NCBI GenBank assembly: GCA_014904985.1 | Contig: MU129176.1 | Location: forward strand, 1-47,448 | Length of the DNA stretch: 47,448 bases | From: Hydnum rufescens UP504 | Taxonomy: Eukaryota; Basidiomycota; Agaricomycetes; Cantharellales; Hydnaceae | Direction of reading: 5' to 3' | Part shown: positions 19,836 through 32,506 of the stretch, in pieces | Numbering within the stretch: the first letter of the stretch is position 1 | Layout of the letters: each line of letters starts with the position of its first letter | Position numbers and translations under genes: made by a program | Notes under the pieces: generated by a model | Seen by the model: only the letters and a program-made list of their open reading frames with translations | Databases searched by the model: none | Told to the model about the DNA's origin: nothing

Positions 19836-20294
19836 GCGCCTACGGCGCGACATCCTCCCCTTGGATGACTCCCTATCATCAACTAACCTCCCCACCCTCC
19901 TCTCAGATCCTCGCATCGTCCCTCTGACTCTCCGATACATCCGCAATACACGACGTTTCCCCCTCCACACCCCATCCCGTAGCACCCCGCAGTTTTTTGG
20001 CCTATGCTCCACAACTCTCACGTATGCAATATGTTTTCTTTATCTATTTTTACATTCCTTTCCGTCTTTTCTTCTCCCCCCCTTTCTTCACCCCTTCTAC
20101 CCACATCACTGCAGTTAATCCCTCTCAATTCCCCCCAAGCTACCTTAATGCGCCGAACACCCCCCTTTTTTCTCATCCCTTCTGCTCTCTCACTTTACAC
20201 CAGCCCAACCCGCAGATACCACCTACCCCGTAGTTACATAGTACGGCATACGCCTTCTCGGCACAGATACGTACTTAAAATCTGATAACATCAT

Positions 20295-20308
20295 CATGAG
20301 TAGGGTTT
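20295..20308 (+). repeat. Right target-site duplication of the LINE
   Basis: Identical to 8981-8994. It recurs at 27622-27635 in the segment after the gap. Confidence 0.9.
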
Positions 20309-22167
20309 ACAATGAAGGAAAAGGTTTAACCTCCCAAAACATTGGATTTATCTGCGCAGTGGAGCCGACATCATACGGATTTCAAACCCTTGTTACTTTA
20401 GTTGATGGTACGGTGTAAACAAGACAAGCACAATGCATTATCATTCTATACCACCGGTCCTCTGACTTTTACCTGAAATCCTTGATGAGATCGAACCTGA
20501 GCCGTTCATGCAGTCATCGCATCTTTTCTCCCTGGGAACATAGCGAATAGGTTTGTCTGTCTTCAAACACAGGTTCTAGGCAGAGATGAACAACTATCTT
20601 GGGAGTCGACAATTCTTCGGGGATGCGAGTGGCCAATAGATGTCTAAATCCAGGAAAACGAATCTCTCGGGGTACGTTTTGTTGATGCTTGATACATGCC
20701 TCCAAGAAGGTTGGTAGTTAGCGACATGACCAGGGGGTCTTTCCGTCCTTGGCATCGTTGCTTGCCTCGTGGAGAGTACATTTAGGGGTAAATGGCATAA
20801 AGCACGGAATGGCAGTTTAAAGGAACTAGGGAAGGGGGGTGCCTGCATATACACACTCTTTCACTTTTAGGGCCGGACGGTTTTCGGCGGGACGCATCGC
20901 ACTTTGAATTTGGGCCTCATCCTAGGCTCGATCTCGCGCTCTCCTTATATCTAGACTACAGTCAAGTTCTGTGCCCCACAACCATTGACCTCTTCTTGTT
21001 CAGCCAACTACAAGGCCCTGTTATTTGAACCGACGCCTCTTTCGCATCGCGCGACAGTCTCGCCCGTCTCTGCGTCTATATTAAAGTATCTCCAAGCATC
21101 CTTGTCCAAATGAATGGTCTTTCAATTCCCCACAGGCCTCCCTTTATCTCCCTTTATGCGGACCTCAGAGGACGGGTCACAGAACGTCGGGGAATTAATT
21201 TTGTCATTCACATTCACCCTTATGAGGGTAATAATAGAAGCCCTACTGTTTGAGAATCGCTGTGGAGGATGACTCAACGCCGGAAGTGAGTGTGGCCTTG
21301 GCGGCCGTATCCTTGGCAATAAAAGGGGACTGCCCCTATCGATAACCCCGAACCCCCGTGCGGGATATGTTTCATGGGGAACATGGCCTCCAACGACAAT
21401 TCAACGCTGCAAACCCTCATGAAAGGGTATACCTATTTGCAACAGGTGCCTACAAATTTGCTAACGACTAGTTCAGTGACTCCAAGAATCCCGTATCACG
21501 CCCGGACATTGTTAGGGATAGATAGGCCTGGAGATAGAGCCAGACAGGTGCCTTCGGTCCGATAGATACCAGCTCCAGATAGTTGCAAAGAACAAGCAAA
21601 ATAGGGAAGTGTGAGGAGGTGATATTAACCCCGGCGCGATTCAAAAGCAGCGGAACATTGGCAATGAAACCGCACCGTTATATCATAGGGACTGGGGGCC
21701 CAGGAGTAGAGCAACGAGGTGGAGGGGATGGGACTACGTGAGATAATCGCATCCCTCTGCTGATTGGTGATGGGACAATGCGGATGGCCCCTTGTCCAAG
21801 GGGTGTCGACACGACATGAATAGCACGCACGCAAGGAAGCTTATCTGGAGCACCTACCCAGGCTCAGATTGATGCGGCTCGCGATCTGAAATGGATGATT
21901 ATGATGTCAGGAGCAATTAATCGACGGCGATCGCAAACACTCGACAGGGAACGATGGTTGAGACCGCCTATGCGGAGTGGAACGTGAGCGACTAGACCTA
22001 TCCTCTTTGGCATCTTCCGAGGCAAGGCCGTGCCCACTTCAAATTATGGAGGCTGTACTGGCCAGCCGCCCCATCTCAGCTAGCCATTACTGAAATATTC
22101 GTTCTCCGTCGCTGACCGTGTCCCAGACCCACGATCTTTCCAGTCGTTCAGTTTCTAATCACCCACA
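20309..22167 (+). repeat. 3' flank of unit A and upstream half of unit B
   Basis: The first about 600 bp are the unit A flank displaced by the LINE. The remainder is the unit B upstream block, parallel to 5340-6369. No convincing gene; a minus-strand frame at 20594-20854 parallels the one at 31241-31693. Confidence 0.6.
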
Positions 22168-23652
22168 ATGAGCGATCCAAGCGGACCATGGCATATGTGG
22201 ACTCGGCGCTTACTTGCAATCTTTACACTCCACAAACTCCGAGACGCGAAGAACAATGTGCGCCCCCAACTCCCCAAGGCCATATCCATGAGTGCAATCG
22301 TGTCTGTGGAGAATGCACTTAGGGAGATTCCTCTTGGCATTAGTGGTGCGAGAACGGGATCCGTGCTTTCCTGAATGTCATCAAGGAAATAAATGTTGTC
22401 AGTGGGACGATAGGTCTCACTATGTGACTGTGCTTGTTCATCCTGCTTGCTTGTGCTCTTATTCGGGATCGACCTAGACTGCGCCACTGATGAAACAACA
22501 CTGCGGCGCCTGGAGCGCGACATTCGTCTCCTTGCAGAAGTTTTGGAGCCCCTGGGTTATACGGAATCGTATCTATTCTCTCCTGAACTTTTACACCAGC
22601 TCCGTAGGCTCGGGAGGTGAGGGTTGAATTATAACATGGAATGCATTCGGGATTGACTGGAGGATGTGATCGGGCCAACCCATGTGCAGGAAGTTACAGG
22701 ACATTTCGCAGAGGATGAAGCAGTCGATGTTGTCTAGGGAGAATAGGCGCCGCTTCTTTTCCAGTCATCCCGAGAATACTGGGGAGACCCGAACTCATTC
22801 GCGGAACGCTTCCATCTGGCTCTGGACAAATTTCGTGTGCGCCTCTCTTCGCATTGGCTCATCAGTCACATGTTTCCCAATTCATATTATTCTATCGTTC
22901 TGACTCTAGGTGCTGCACTGCCAATGTATTCAGTGAGCACGATGGAGGCGCGGTGCGCCCATTGGGTATTGTATCCAACTCGTCATGTGCCCTGCTTCCC
23001 TTTTTGGATTGGGTCCTACAATCCAGACGGGTGATGGATCACCGCTTCGGTCTCATCCGAACTGTGCGTATGTGTTATAGAGGGTACAGAGTCAGCGGAT
23101 TACGGCATGGTGTCCATGACTCTAGCCCTTCCGCCAAACCTCAATTACGCGAATATAACTCCTTCATGTAGGGTTGTTGAATGGAAGGGGATTGAAAATT
23201 GGTTGGAGATAGAAATAACGGCAACGAGTAGTATCGTGGATTTCTTTCGATCTCATGTTTGTTCAGTTTGGGATCAATACTGATCGGAAGACTGGATTGA
23301 AAGCGCGAGGGATAGTAACTTTTCTCCTACGAACGAGGCTCTAGTTCGTGGTGCTGTCGTAACAGCCATTATCCTATGTGTAGTAGAGATCCGGGCCAAC
23401 GATGACCTGGCGAAGTGGATCGAAGATGCCTAAATGCCATCAACGAGTTAGGTTTTCTTCCAATGTATTCACTCAATCCGCGGCTGACAAGACAATTTAC
23501 AGTTTTATGTTAGATGTTTTCAGATGTTTCCTCCCTATAGTTGGCATGATGTGGATCCTCCCGGGAACCAACTCTATGACCACCCGACAAGTTCAAGCCG
23601 TTCAATTTTGATTCACTTCTTACTGATTGGGGAAGTACGCCATGAACTATGA
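22168..23652 (+). pseudogene. Array gene copy B, single-base deletions
   Basis: Same five-exon plan as copy D. Exon 1 (22168-22397) is 230 nt rather than 231 because one G is missing at about 22358. Several more one-base losses occur toward 23650, increasing with proximity to the gap. The sister copy C has the missing G but lacks a different base, so a consensus of B and C gives an intact exon 1. This argues for consensus error rather than decay. The product family is as for D. Note HMWTRRLLAIFTLHKLRDAK in exon 1, a divergent allele of the family. Confidence 0.55.
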
Positions 23653-24132
23653 ACACGGGTTCCAGGCGAGCAGAGAAGACATCACTGGTTACAATGAAGG
23701 AAGAGGTTTAACCTCCAAAACATTGCACTTAGTGGCGCAGCGGAGCCGAAATCATACAGATTTGAAAGCCTTGTTACTTAGTTTGATGGTACGGTGTAAA
23801 CATGACAAACACAATGCATTATCATTCTATACACCAGCCCATCGCTTTTACCTGAAATCCTTGATGAGATCAACCTGAGCGTTCACGCAGTCATTGCATA
23901 TTTCTCCCTGAGAACATAGTGGGGACGACTCATTCGACTTAGTAATACACGCAATAGGATTGTCTGTCTTCGAACACAGGTTCTAGCAGAGATGAGTAAC
24001 TATCTTGGAGTTGACAATTCTTGAAGGGGGGGAGGAAGTGAGGGGGAATAGATGTCTAAATCCAGGAAAACTAATCTCTTGGGTACATTTTCTTGATGCT
24101 TGATACATGCTCCAAGATAGTTTGGGAAAAGG

Positions 24133-24157
24133 NNNNNNNNNNNNNNNNNNNNNNNNN
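24133..24157. other. Assembly gap (25 N)
   Basis: Twenty-five undetermined bases. The sequence before it ends in the 3' flank of unit B. The sequence after it resumes inside the 4.75 kb element at a point equivalent to about 16945, going back in the locus by about 7.2 kb. Confidence 0.99.
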
Positions 24158-27150
24158 AATATGTTAGTTAAGGTTAATATTCAGCGCAAAAAGACCCAAA
24201 GCGTTTCCAATGTCTTTTGCCGACTGTTATCTATTGCAACCACTCACCTAAAATTACCACAACCAACCGCAGCAGTGTGCCTGGCCAACCAAATTGGCAC
24301 TCTGTGTCTTCTTTTTTTTGGCTCTGCCGTTTTCGGCCTCATCGTCTTCGTTCTTTAGCCATTATCTAAAAATAATAAAGCTATGTAGTATAAGAGTTCA
24401 AAAAGTGGGCGCCAAAAAAAGATAAAGTAAGGCTTTTGTGCTAGCTCTTTTTTTGCGCGCTATTGTAATCTACTGACAAAACTCACCCCTTATTGACCAC
24501 ACCACCGCGACCGCAGTGGGTGTGTGGTCGTTGGTTGTGTGGTCGTCGTCGTCGTGTCATGGTTTGTGGGATCGTTGTCATCCTTCTGTTGCTGGTGTGG
24601 GCTGCGTAGTTGCGAAATTTTCAACGCCCGGCCAAATTGCGATACTCAAAGAAGCGGCCCCAAAGTGCTGGACGGGCTACAAGCAAATACAGATTGAAGC
24701 AAGCATGTAAAGATGTGGAAAATTAGAATATACAATTTAAATAATTTGTTTAAAAATGTGAAGAAGAGGATAAAAATGAGCAGAAGCTCAATAAGGGACG
24801 ATATTGCCTTCATTGCAAAGTGGATTAGATCACTTCTTATGGCATCAGAATTGGCCAATTTTAAATTAGTGATGGTATATACTACACCCTACATGGGGAA
24901 CCAATTATATTCAACGATTCTGGGCATTTTTCTAATTTTACCACGCCTTCCCAATTCCTAAAATAGGGAAAATTGAAGGCATGAAAAATAGAAAAAATAG
25001 CCAAGAATTGTCTGATAATAATTGGTTTCCCATGTAGTGTATTATATATACGATCAACTATATATTAATTTTGGGCCAATTCTGATGCCATAGAAGTGAT
25101 TTAATCACTTTTGCAATGAGGCCATTATCGTTCCTTATTGAGCTCTGGCTCAATTTTATCCTCTCTTCACATTTTTAAACAAATATTTATTGTGTATTTC
25201 TATATCCACCATCTACATGCTGTGCTTTCCAATCTGAATTGTGGCTTGTTAGGCGTCAGCACTTGGGCGCTTCTTGAAGTATCGCAAATGCTGGCGTTGA
25301 AATTTTCGGATTCTCCTTTCCCTCTCCATTCCCCGGAAACCACAACAAACAACCGCCTGGAAAGGCAGAGCACGCGACCACACCACCGCCCACCCGGGTG
25401 TGTTGGTCATTAGGGTGAGTTTTCTGCTAGTAGGTACGACGGCGCAAAAAGAGGCAGCGAAACTTGCTCCTTTTTGCGCTGCTCTTGCAAAACTCTTTAC
25501 TAACGCGACTTTTAATTATTCTAGTTGAGGGCTTCGGTTCAAACAACGACGAATAGCCCGCGAAATAAACAAGAACCCCAACGGCAGCCCGACACGCGAA
25601 CCCACAGCAAGGGCCAACGCGTGAAAATACGGCAGCAACACAAATGGAGGACGCGACGCGGCATGACGGCGAGATAACCGGCACCGCGCCGAAATGAAGG
25701 ACACGAAACCAACAAGCAACGCCGGGCCAACGATGGCGAAAATACGGCAACCACATTCAAATAGGGACGCGAACCACGGCAACGCGCCCAAACGAGGTGC
25801 GACCACGCCAAAATGAGGCCCCAAGGAATCACAGCCACCCCCAATGGTTGGGTGTGTTGTCCCACTATAGGTGAGGTCCCACCCCCAGTAGCTACCAACC
25901 ACGCAAAAAGAGCAGCGAAAAGCTGCTCTTTTTTGCCATGGTGTTTAATTTTTTAACTAATTTTAACAATTATCTATTTTATAGGTATAAACCAGTTCTT
26001 CGCAACCAATACTTGACCAAGAACCCCCGTCTCCCCCCCTTATCGATGCCTTGGAACGACGGGGCAGCAGGGGAGAACCCGTACGTACGAAGCCCGGAGT
26101 CCGCCGCTCCCAGACTACACCTGCCACAGCCGGTTGTTAGGGTTGCCTCCAAGGTAAGTTTTTATTTTTATTTTTATTTCTCTTGATTCTTGTGGCGCCA
26201 AAAAGAGCAGCATGAGCTGCTCTTTTTGCGTTGCTTTGAATATTCATACTAGACGATTCGTTTAATTATTCTAGGTTGGACTTGTTCCAAGAACGGACGA
26301 AAACCAAACAATGAGGGACCGAGCGGTAATGCGACACGCGCCAACACGACACGCGACACACGACATGCAACACGCAACACGCAACACGCAACACGCAACA
26401 CGCAACACGGCAACACGCAACATGCAACACGCAACACTCAACACGCAACACGCAACACGCAACACGCACCAATGCGACACGCACCAAACGCGAGACACGC
26501 AAACGCGCCAAATGAGGAACCCCAGGTACCACAACCCGCTACGGTGGTGTGTGGTACGATTTAAGGTGAGTCCCGCACCCCAGTAGCTTACACCCGCGGC
26601 AAAAAGAGCAGCGAAAAGCTGCTCTTTTTGCGCTGCTTTGGATATTTGTACTTTATATATCTTTTATTACTCTAGTTGTGGCCACAATGAAAACCCGCAA
26701 AACGAACAAGGGCCCAAATGGCAAACACACCAAAGGGTGACGGCAAGATGACGGCAACACGCCAAACGGCGACGCGACAAACGCAATTCACCGACGAGAA
26801 CCGAAACGCGCCACAAACGAGTGGCCCTATAAACGGTGAGTCCCTCGGTATTTATTTTCCTTAGCTTACATTGCGCAAGAGAGAGCAGGCCTCTGGTGCT
26901 CTTCTTGGGTGCATGGGTGCAGCCCCACTGGGCGAGCCTAGTGTATATAATAATAATAAATATAATGAATTAAATATAAAGAAATAAATCCTAATGGCTA
27001 GGGCCCCAGGGCCCCTGGGCTGCTTGGACTGGCCCCCTCGACTGAATTGCAGGGGCCCCTGGGGGCCCCTGGGTCTGATATCTAGTTAGAGCATATAAAT
27101 GCAACCCTTGAAGTATCTAGTTAGATACCAATAATTGGCTGACCAGGCTG
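24158..27150. mobile_element. Partial, indel-rich copy of the 4.75 kb element
   Basis: Matches 16945-19827: the palindromic core lies at about 24610-25310, the right hairpin chain follows, and GAATGTTT stands at 27151. Hairpins and splice-like signals are recognisable but often disturbed by extra bases. Probably the same locus as the first copy. Confidence 0.75.
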
Positions 27151-27621
27151 GAATGTTTGCGCCTACGGCCGGACATCCCCTCCCTTGGATGACTCCCTAT
27201 CATCAACTAAACCTCCCCACACCCTCCTCTCAGATCCTCGCATCGTCCCTCTGACTCTCCGATACATCCGCAATACACGACGTTTCCCCCCTCCACACCC
27301 CATCCCGTAGCACCCCGCAGTTTTTTTGGCCTATGCTCCACAACTCTCACGTATGCATATGTTTTCTTTATCTATTTTACATTCCTTTCGTCTTTTCTTC
27401 TCCCCCCTTTCTTTCACCCCTTCTACCCACATCACTGCAGTTAATCCCTCTCAATTCCCCCAAAGCTACCTTAATGCGCCGAACACCCCCTTTTTTCTCA
27501 TCCCTTCTGCTCTCTCACTTTACACCAGCCCAACCCGCAGATACCACCCTACCCCGTAGTTACATAGTACGGCATACGCCTTCTCGGGCACAGATACGTA
27601 CTTAAAATCTGATAACATCAT
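27151..27621 (+). mobile_element. LINE ORF2 C-terminal end and 3' tail (redundant copy)
   Basis: Equivalent to 19828-20294, ending in the ATCAT tail before the TSD at 27622-27635. It carries a few one-base differences. Confidence 0.8.
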
Positions 27622-29496
27622 CATGAGTAGGGTTTACAATGAAGGAAAAGGTTTAACCTCCCAAAACATTGGATTTATCTGCGCAGTGGAGCCGACATCA
27701 TACGGATTTCAAACCCTTGTTACTTTAGTTGATGGTACGGTGTAAACAAGACAAGCACAATGCATTATCATTCTATACACCGGTCCTCTGACTTTTACCT
27801 GAAATCCTTGATGAGATCGAACCTGAGCCGTTCATGCAGTCATCGCATCTTTTCTCCCTGGGACATAGCGAATAGGTTTGTCTGTCTTCAACACAGGTTC
27901 TAGGCAGAGATGAACAACTATCTTGGGAGTCGACAATTCTTCGGGGATGCGAGTGGCCAATAGATGTCTAAATCCAGGAAAACGAATCTCTCGGGGTACG
28001 TTTTGTTGATGCTTGATACATGCTCCAAGAAGGTTGGTAGTTAGCGACATGACCAGGGGGTCTTTCCGTCCTTGGCATCGTTGCTTGCCTCGTGGAGAGT
28101 ACATTTAGGGGTAAATGGCATAAAGCACGGAATGGCAGTTTAAAGGAACTAGGGAAGGGGGGTGCCTGCATATACACACTCTTTCACTTTTAGGGCCGGA
28201 CGGTTTTCGGCGGGACGCATCGCACTTTGAATTTGGGCCTCATCCTAGGCTCGATCTCGCGCTCTCCTTATATCTAGACTACAGTCAAGTTCTGTGCCCA
28301 CAACCATTGACCTCTTCTTGTTCAGCCAACTACAAGGCCCTGTTATTTGAACCGACGCCTCTTTCGCATCGCGTGACATCTCGCCCGTCTCTGCGTCTAT
28401 ATTAAAGTATCTCAAGCATCCTTGTCCAAATGAATGGTCTTTCAATTCCCCACAGGCCTCCCTTTATCTCCCTTTATGCGGACCTCAGAGGACGGGTCAC
28501 AGAACGTCGGGGGAATTAATTTTGTCATTCACATTCACCCTTATGAGGGTAATAATAGAAGCCCTACTGTTTGAGAATCGCTGTGGAGGATGACTCAACG
28601 CCGGAAGTGAGTGTGGCCTTGGCGGCCGTATCCTTGGCAATAAAAGGGGACTGCCCCTATCGATAACCCCGAACCCCCGTGCGGGATATGTTTCATGGGG
28701 AACATGGCCTCCAACGACAATTCAACGCTGCAAACCCTCATGAAAGGGTATACCTATTTGCAACAGGTGCCTACAAATTTGCTAACGACTAGTTCAGGTG
28801 ACTCCAAGAATCCCGTATCACGCCCGGACATTGTTAGGGATAGATAGGCCTGGAGATAGAGCCAGACAGGTGCCTTCGGTCCGATAGATACCAGCTCCAG
28901 ATAGTTGCAAAGAACAAGCAAAATAGGGAAGTGTGAGGAGGTGATATTAACCCCGGCGCGATTCAAAAGCAGCGGAACATTGGCAATGAAACCGCACCGT
29001 TATATCATAGGGACTGGGGGCCCAGGAGTAGAGCAACGAGGTGGAGGGGATGGGACTACGTGAGATAATCGCATCCCTCTGCTGATTGGTGATGGGACAA
29101 TGCGGATGGGCCCCTTGTCCAAGGGGTGTCGACACGACGTGAATAGCACGCACGCAAGGAAGCTTATCTGGAGCACCTACCCAGGCTCAGATTGATGCGG
29201 CTCGCGATCTGAAATGGATGATTATGATGTCAGGAGCAATTAATCGACGGCGATCGCAAACACTCGACAGGGAACGATGGTTGAGACTGCCTATGCGGAG
29301 TGGAACGTGAGCGACTAGACCTATCCTCTTTGGCATCTTCCGAGGCAAGGCCGTGCCCACTTCAAATTATGGAGGCTGTACTGGGCCAGCCAGCCCCGCC
29401 CATCTCAGCGAGCCATTACTGAAATATTCGTTCTCCGTCGCTGACCGTGTCCCAGACCCACGATCTTTCCAGTCGTTCAGTTTCTAATCACCCACA

Positions 29497-31002
29497 ATGA
29501 GCGATCCAAGCGGACCATGGCAAATGTGGACTCGGCGCTTACTTGCAATCTTTACACTCCACAAACTCCGAGACGCGAAGAACAATGTGCGCCCCCAACT
29601 CCCAAGGCCATATCCATGAGTGCAATCGTGTCTGTGGAGAATGCACTTAGGGAGATTCCTCTTGGCATTAGTGGTGCGAGAACGGGGATCCGTGCTTTCC
29701 TGAATGTCATCAAGGAAATAAATGTTGTCAGTGGGACGATAGGTCTCACTATGTGACTGTGCTTGTTCATCCTGCTTGCTTGTGCTCTTATTCGGGATCG
29801 ACCTAGACTGCGGCCACTGATGAAACAACACTGCGGCGCCTGGAGCGCGACATTCGTCTCCTTGCAGAAGTTTTGGAGCCCCTGGGTTATACGGAATCGT
29901 ATCTATTCTCTCCTGAACTTTTACACCAGCTCCGTAGGCTCGGGAGGTGAGGGTTGAATTATAACATGGAATTCATTCGGGATTGACTGGAGGATGTGAT
30001 CGGGGCCAACCCATGTGCAGGAAGTTACAGGACATTTCGCAGAGGATGAAGCAGTCGATGTTGTCTAGGGAGAATAGGCGCCGCTTCTTTTCCAGTCATC
30101 CCGAGAATACTGGGGGAGACCCGAACTCATTCGCGGAAGGCTTCCATCTGGCTCTGGACAAATTTCGTGTGCGCCTCTCTTCGCATTGGGCTCATCAGTC
30201 ACATGTTTCCCAATTCATATTATTCTATCGTTCTGACTCTAGGTGGCTGCACTGCCAATGTATTCAGTGAGCACGATGGAGGCGGCGGTGCGCCCATTGG
30301 GTATTGTATCCAACTCGTCATGTGCCCTGCTTCCCTTTTTGGATTGGGTCCTACAATCCAGACGGGTGATGGATCACCGCTTCGGTCTCATCCGAACTGT
30401 GCGTATGTGTTATAGAGGGTACAGAGTCAGCGGATTACGGCGTGGTGTCCATGACTCTAGCCCTTCCGCCAAACCTCAATTACGCGAATATGAACTCCTT
30501 CATGTAGGGTTGTTGAATGGAAGGGGGATTGAAAATTGGTTGGAGATAGAAATAACGGCAACGAGTAGTACGTGGATTTCTTCGATCTCATGTTTGTTTC
30601 AGTTTGGGATCAATACTGATCGGAACGACTGGATTGAAAGCGCGAGGGATAGTAACTTTTTCTCCTACGAACGAGGCTCTAGTTCGTGGTGCCGTCGTAA
30701 ACAGCCATTATCCTATCGTAGTAGGAGATCCGGGCCAATCGATGACAGACCTGGCGAAGTGGATCGAAGATGGCCTAAATGCCCATCAACGAGTTAGGTT
30801 TTCTTCCAATGTATTCACTCAATCCGCGGCTGACAAGACAATTATACAGTTTTATGTATACGATGTGTTTCAGATGTTTCCTCCCTATAGTTGGCACGAT
30901 GTGGATCCTCCCGGGAACCAACTCTATGACCACCCGGACAAGTTCAAGCCGTTCAATTTTGATTCACTTCTTACTGATGGGGAAGTACGCCATGAACTAT
31001 GA
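29497..31002 (+). pseudogene. Array gene copy C, one base short in exon 1
   Basis: Same exon plan as D. Exon 1 (29497-29726) is 230 nt, lacking one C at about 29602. Exons 3-5 are open in the same frames as D, ending GEVRHEL at 31002. It differs from D by many substitutions, often silent in the predicted frames (for example around TNEALVRGAV), which supports those frames as coding. Most likely the same gene as copy B. Confidence 0.6.
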
Positions 31003-31240
31003 ACACGGGTTCCAGGCGAGCAGAGAAGACATCACTGGGGTTACAATGAAGGAAGAGGTTTAACCTCCCAAAACATTGCACTTATGTGCGCAGCGGAGCC
31101 GAAATCATACAGATTTGAAAGCCTTGTTACTTTAGTTTGATGGTACGGTGTAAACATGACAAACACAATGCATTATCATTCTATACCACCAGACCCATCG
31201 CTTTTACCTGAAATCCTTGACGAGATCGAACCTGAGCCGT

Positions 31241-31693
31241 TCACGCAGTCATTGCATATTTCTCCCTGAGAACATAGTGGGGACGACTCATTCGACGTAG
31301 TAATACACGCGAATAGGATTGTCTGTCTTCGAACACAGGTTCTAGCAGAGATGAGTAACTATCTTGGGAGTTGACAATTCTTGAAGGGGGCGAGGAAGTG
31401 AGGGGGAAATAGATGTCTAAATCCAGGAAAACTAATCTCTTGGGGTACATTTTCTTGATGCTTGATACATGTCTCCAAGAAGCTTGGTAGTTAGTGACAT
31501 GATCAAGGGATCTCTCAGTCCTGGGTATCGTTCCTTTCCTCGTGGAGAGTATGCTTAGGGGCAAATGGCCTAAACCGCGGGATGATGGTTTAAAGGAAGT
31601 AAAGAAGGGAGCGCTTGCATATACACACTCTTTTTCATTTAGGGCCGTTATGGTTTTCGGCTGGACGCATCGGGCTTTGAATTTGGGCCTCAT
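31241..31693 (-). other. Recurrent minus-strand frame in the unit 3' flank
   Basis: A 150-codon open frame containing TNYQASWRHVSSIKKMYP and LVFLDLDIY. Shorter versions occur at 20594-20854, 27968-28177, 35110-35304, 39882-40169 and 43765-44001. Differences between copies are not preferentially silent in this frame, and lengths vary. It may be a relic of a second gene in the unit or just shared non-coding sequence. Confidence 0.25.
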
Positions 31694-32284
31694 CCTAGTC
31701 TCGATCTCGTGCTCTCCTTATACCTACACTACAGTCAAATTTTGTAACCCACGACCATTGACCTCTAGCAACTAAAAGGCCTTGTCATTTGAACCGACTC
31801 CTCTTTCGCGTCGCGCGACGTCCGCCCGTCTCTGCATCCATATCAAAGTGTCTCTAGGTGTCTTGTCCGAATGAATGGTCTTACAAATTCCCCACAGCAC
31901 CCCCTTGTGGCAACCTCAGAGGACGGGCCACAGAATGTCGGGGGAATTAAGTTTGGTATTCACGTTCACTCTTATGAGAGTAATTATAAAAGCCTTGCTG
32001 TTTGTGGAGGTGGAGAATCGCTGTGGAGGATGACTCAACGCTGGAAGTGAGTGTGGCCTTGGTGGCTGTATCTTTGAGAATAAAAGGGGATCCGCTCTAT
32101 TGATAACCCTGAACCTCGCGCGGGATGTGCTTCATGGAGAACATAGCCCTCCTCCGATGCCAATTCAAGGCTGCAAACCTCTGTGAAAGGATATTCCAAT
32201 TTTGGGACAGATACCTACAAATTCGCTAACAACCAGTTGGGTGACTCCAAGAATATTCCATACCACGCCTGGACATTCCTGGGG

Positions 32285-32506
32285 TAGTGTTGCCGCGACT
32301 TGCTCAACTGAATTGAGTCGAGTCGAGTCGAGTCGCGGAGTCGAACATTTTCTCACCAACTACAACAGATGATGGATTTTTTTTACCGCGGTATGAAAGA
32401 AAGGACAGTAAAACAATAGAAGTTGTTGAGCTCTAAGCAAAAAGTGGTGCAATAGGAACACCACAAGGCTATCTGTTTTTTGCAACTTCGAGTCGCGGCA
32501 TCACTA
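32285..32506. mobile_element. 222 bp hAT-type MITE
   Basis: The ends read TAGTGTTGCCGCGACTTG and, from the right, TAGTGATGCCGCGACTCG: inverted repeats of about 18 bp with two mismatches. Flanks TCCTGGGG (32277-32284) and TCCCGGGG (32507-32514) form an 8 bp TSD with one mismatch. Sister units lack the insert (compare 35950-35975). A GAGTC pentamer array lies inside the left end. No coding capacity. Confidence 0.82.

Larger units (their letters stand above)
11328..20118 (+). pseudogene. LINE ORF2: AP endonuclease, reverse transcriptase, RNase H
   Basis: Domains appear in order. The endonuclease (about 11440-12150) shows FDILFIQEPY, GDFNMHSPLWD and SDHYPL. The reverse transcriptase (about 12780-13540) shows DKAPGIDGIPVQLL, LIDVKNAF, GIPQGSPLSGILY and the catalytic WADD. 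RNase H (about 14330-14740) shows YSDGSK, FEAEL, LLDNQA and GNEAADKWAK, covering the D-E-D-D residues. The tail CLRCGARETPEHFLVFC is a Cys/His zinc finger. The 4.75 kb element splits the gene after TREC at 15080. The frame resumes at 19836 (LRLRRDILPLDDS) and stops at 20118. Lesions: frame changes near 11866, 12167, 13100 and 14250; TGA at 12071-12073 (for Trp), 13535-13537 and 14980-14982 (both look like CGA to TGA). Confidence 0.85.
8995..20294 (+). mobile_element. LINE (non-LTR) retrotransposon with nested insertions
   Basis: The element is bounded by a 14 bp TSD and has a 5' leader (8995-9328), ORF1 (gag-like) and ORF2 (endonuclease, RT, RNase H, Cys/His tail). It ends at 20294 in a short ATCATCAT tail rather than long poly-A. 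Without the two nested elements (9841-10576 and 15081-19827) it is about 5.8 kb, a normal length for an RNase H-bearing fungal LINE (Tad1-like organisation). ORF2 has several frameshifts and stops, so this copy is dead or poorly sequenced. It sits in the 3' flank of unit A. Confidence 0.88.
24158..31485 (+). repeat. Redundant copy of 16945-24132, probably an unmerged contig end
   Basis: The two segments are colinear from the LINE-embedded element through the LINE 3' end, its TSD and the unit B gene and flank. Differences are mainly single-base insertions and deletions. They concentrate at 24158-27150 on the right copy and at 22350-24132 on the left copy, the parts nearest the gap on each side. 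A real duplication would be expected to differ mostly by substitutions spread evenly. Confidence 0.85.

Noticed and set aside
24158..31485. Recent segmental duplication of a transposon-gene block
   Set aside because: The indel-dominated differences concentrated beside the N gap fit unmerged contig ends better; kept as a finding about assembly.
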